Shown: in pieces, positions 61,864 to 64,000 of the stretch | Numbering within the stretch: position 1 is the stretch's first letter | Layout of the letters: each line of letters opens with the position of its first letter | NCBI GenBank assembly: GCA_964619065.1 | Contig: CAZUCC010000014.1 | Span: 1-64,000 of the forward strand | DNA from: JANXUC01 sp964619065 | GTDB lineage: Bacteria; Acidobacteriota; Terriglobia; Terriglobales; Acidobacteriaceae | Direction of reading: 5' to 3' | DNA length: 64,000 nt | Position numbers and translations under genes: made by a program | The notes under the pieces: model-generated | What the model was told of the DNA's origin: nothing | Database searches by the model: none | The model's input: the letters and a program-made list of their open reading frames with translations, nothing else

Positions 61864-62394
61864 CTAGCTTTTCGAGACCACCAAATTGTTTTTTACCGAG
61901 AACACCCCGGAAACCCCATTGGCGCGAATATTCGCAACGTTCTTATCTGCCTCCGAGTCCACAACCCCCTCCAATGTCACGTGCCCCTTATTCACAATGA
62001 TCCGAATTGGTTTTATGACGGGCATGTCATAACGCTGCAGAGAAGCAAAGCCGTAGATCGCGCGGAACAGCCTCTGGCGCAGTCTGTCATCCATCGGTGA
62101 GAGAGGAAGGACCTCGATCTGGTTGTCCACCTTTTCCACACCTTCAATTCTCTTGACGACTCCCTCGGCGTCAGATTTCAGCGTTGGTTTTGTCACCTGG
62201 CCTAGCAACGTTACGTTGTAACCATCCACCTTAAACGCGATATTATCGAAGACACCGAAATACGGAAGCATCACGAGTTCGTGCCGCACTTCTTTCTGAA
62301 TGCGTTCCACAGCTTTCTCGGACGGGGCAGGATTTTGTGCCGAAGCCGAAACGTACAGCAGGAAAAAAAGAGCAGTGAGAGTCTTGAATTTCAT
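61864..62394 (-). CDS. secreted protein with two BON domains
   Basis: 176 residues: a signal peptide (about 1-19) and two BON domains, each with the DNIAFKVDGYNVTLLGQV or PIRIIVNKGHVTLEGVV type core. BON domains bind phospholipid in the periplasm (as in OsmY). GGAGA lies upstream of the ATG. It lies 68 nt before the DUF3395-like gene, on the same strand. Confidence 0.88.
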   Translation of the reverse strand: MKFKTLTALFFLLYVSASAQNPAPSEKAVERIQKEVRHELVMLPYFGVFDNIAFKVDGYNVTLLGQVTKPTLKSDAEGVVKRIEGVEKVDNQIEVLPLSPMDDRLRQRLFRAIYGFASLQRYDMPVIKPIRIIVNKGHVTLEGVVDSEADKNVANIRANGVSGVFSVKNNLVVSKS

Positions 62395-62624
62395 AGATAT
62401 CTCCTATGCTGGGTAGTTTGTTCGCAAGCGGGCGAGAGGATTATAGGCTTCCCGCCCAAACGAAGGAAGAGAATCCTCAGATCGCTCTCAGGAGTTCTAC
62501 TTAGCAAGGGTGTCCCCATCTCCCAATACGAGCTACAGCAAGCGATTGGCGTTAAGATAGGGTTCTAACGGTTTTAGAAAAGCGCGAATACGTAAATTCT
62601 GGATGCGTCATTTAAGGAGAAACT

Positions 62625-63320
62625 ATGAAGAAAGCGTGGCTAGGTTTGGGTCTGCTTGCGGTGCTGGCGTTGCCCGCTGTTGGGCAAAAAAAGGAACATG
62701 AACGCGTCGAGAATGCTGGAAAGGTCATGCAAGAGCTTTTGAACATTCCCGACGACATCCCACAAGATACCCTTGATCGGGCGGACTGCGTAGTTGTTTT
62801 GCCTTCGGTCCTGAAATTTGCTATCGGAATTGGCGGCAGCTATGGTCGGGGAGTGATGACCTGTCGTGGCGGCAAGGACTTCCACGGCGCATGGAGTGCT
62901 CCCACCATGATGGCGCTGGAAGGTGGCAGCCTGGGATTTCAGTTGGGGGGTCAGGCCACCGATTTCGTTCTCCTGCTGATGAGTCCCAGGTCGGCGTCGA
63001 ACATTCTCACTAGCAAAGTCAAGCTGGGAGGCGATGTCTCCGCTGCAGCGGGTCCAGTGGGACGCAACGCCTCCGCCGAAACCGACGTTACACTGCGGGC
63101 TGAAATTCTCTCGTATTCCCGTGCGCGAGGACTGTTTGCCGGCGTTTCGCTCGCGGGTTCGACTCTTCGCCCGGACAATTCTGCCAACAAGAGCTTGTAC
63201 GGAAAACAGGTAAATGCGAAAGACATCGTGTTTAACAATGCGGTCGCCGCACCCCACTCAGCAGAGGCGTTGATAGCTGCACTGAACAAGAAGTCACCAA
63301 AGAACAAATCGAACACCTAG
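62625..63320 (+). CDS. secreted SYLF (Ysc84)-domain lipid-binding protein
   Basis: 231 residues with a signal peptide (ending ALPAVGQ) and a SYLF domain: IPDDIPQDTLDRADCVVVLP, FAIGIGGSYGRGVMTCRGG, and the repeating glycine-rich strands through to FAGVSLAGSTLRPDN. SYLF domains bind phosphoinositides or other lipids. AAGGAG precedes the ATG. Confidence 0.9.
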   Translation: MKKAWLGLGLLAVLALPAVGQKKEHERVENAGKVMQELLNIPDDIPQDTLDRADCVVVLPSVLKFAIGIGGSYGRGVMTCRGGKDFHGAWSAPTMMALEGGSLGFQLGGQATDFVLLLMSPRSASNILTSKVKLGGDVSAAAGPVGRNASAETDVTLRAEILSYSRARGLFAGVSLAGSTLRPDNSANKSLYGKQVNAKDIVFNNAVAAPHSAEALIAALNKKSPKNKSNT

Positions 63321-63391
63321 GATCGACAAGTCCGAATTCCGGGTCGGGCGGGTGCGCTGGGTACTTGGAAGCGCTCCGCCGCGTCCTCAAT

Positions 63392-64000
63392 CTACCGGAT
63401 TGAATCCCGTAATCGAATAAGAGCTTTATCCGCCGTGCTGAGGTGGATCCAGCCAAAACGCGGATTATCCAGGTCGAGCACCGTGTAGATCGTGGCGGAA
63501 ACGACTACAGCATAAAGGAGCATATGAAGCCAGCTACGGCTCTTTCGCTTCGACATAGCGAAACCCGCAAGCAGGCTGCTTAGGAGCGCGACCCATATCA
63601 ACAGAGCGAAAATCAACGGCGGCAGGTGCGTATGAAGCGCAATTGTCCGCGCAGTGGTGACGTCGATCATCTCATTGAGCGCGGGTAACAGCAGCAGTCT
63701 GGTCGAGCTTTGGGTTGGGTCGGCGGAACTCGCACTCGTCGCTTTTGACCAGATTTGACGCTGCAGCTGCTCGGCATGTGCTAACTCCGCTTCGGCCGCC
63801 TCTGGGTCCTCCAGCTTCTCATAGAACCTAAATCGGGCCTCGACATAATCTCGCAATAAGTGGCGCATTTCAGGCTGATCGGTGGCGGAGAGTAAGTCTA
63901 GACGCAGGTATGCAGTGCCGATTGCGTTGGCCTCCTGCACAATCAATTGGCGGCGAACTTCAAGCCGGGAGGTGGCGCCGGCGAAGCTAAATCCCAGAAG
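63392..64000 (-). CDS. DUF4239 membrane protein, 5' end cut off
   Basis: The C-terminal 202 residues of a protein whose start lies beyond the right edge. FSFAGATSRLEVRRQLIVQE and ANAIGTAYLRLDLL are typical of DUF4239 (bestrophin-like) proteins. Two hydrophobic segments (near 63560-63640 and 63470-63530) are visible. Function unknown. Confidence 0.82.
   Translation of the reverse strand, partial: LLGFSFAGATSRLEVRRQLIVQEANAIGTAYLRLDLLSATDQPEMRHLLRDYVEARFRFYEKLEDPEAAEAELAHAEQLQRQIWSKATSASSADPTQSSTRLLLLPALNEMIDVTTARTIALHTHLPPLIFALLIWVALLSSLLAGFAMSKRKSRSWLHMLLYAVVVSATIYTVLDLDNPRFGWIHLSTADKALIRLRDSIR

Overview
The window looks like a chromosomal segment of a member of Acidobacteriota (Terriglobia/Koribacter-like). 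This is an inference from the mix of families: small secreted acidobacterial proteins, DUF5715, DUF4034, a PEP-CTERM protein, a Bacillus-type SdhC, a pyruvoyl-dependent arginine decarboxylase, and palindromic dispersed repeats with a GTCATTCCGA core. A run of 10 N (26142-26151) inside sdhA shows the sequence is a draft assembly. There are no transposases, integrases, phage genes or CRISPR arrays. Most of the window is ordinary housekeeping and envelope genes in short operons on both strands.

Layout. 1-4664: tadA (cut by the left edge), aguA and aguB, an AraC regulator, a lipoprotein and pdaD; together pdaD, aguA and aguB would convert arginine to agmatine, N-carbamoylputrescine and putrescine. 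4913-10093: a small secreted protein, a POTRA protein coupled to a LysR regulator, glutamine synthetase glnA, and a PIN-domain toxin-antitoxin pair. 10110-15492: a divergent glycosylation module (two GT4 glycosyltransferases, a PHP-type hydrolase, a membrane protein), then a secreted LolA-like protein. 15562-28198: glnE (adenylylates GlnA), icd, mdh, a P460 cytochrome, two cyclophilins, a DUF5715 protein and sdhCAB, so much of the TCA cycle sits together. 28584-33333: rdgB, a PilZ protein with a pseudo-receiver, a PEP-CTERM protein, a candidate structured RNA and a secreted protein. 33656-38545: tRNA-Arg(ACG), a copper ATPase with a divergent small HMA-like gene, and a DUF4034 protein. 38549-43374: a TlpA-like thioredoxin, a GT2 glycosyltransferase, two tandem PTPS genes with folE, a rhomboid protease and truB. 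43809-52568: a Tat-exported vanadium-haloperoxidase-like protein, a bifunctional nuclease, miaB, a lipoprotein, pdxT, ubiD and a ketoacyl synthase. 52665-56585: a chromate operon chrB-pepE-ocd-chrA. 56630-64000: secreted DinB and triple-repeat proteins, acsA, and a set of envelope or stress proteins (YtxH, DUF948-like, DUF3395-like, BON, SYLF, DUF4239).

Nothing here is plainly a new defence or mobile system. The most unusual arrangements are the chromate operon that encloses a peptidase E and an ornithine cyclodeaminase-family gene, the two-GT4/PHP module, the pair of eukaryote-like PTPS genes next to folE, the orphan terminator with a folded upstream region at 31850-32065, and the two copies of a nested-palindrome element. 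Several promoters sit so close to their start codons (9360-9372, 39041-39066, chrB) that leaderless or near-leaderless mRNAs are likely.
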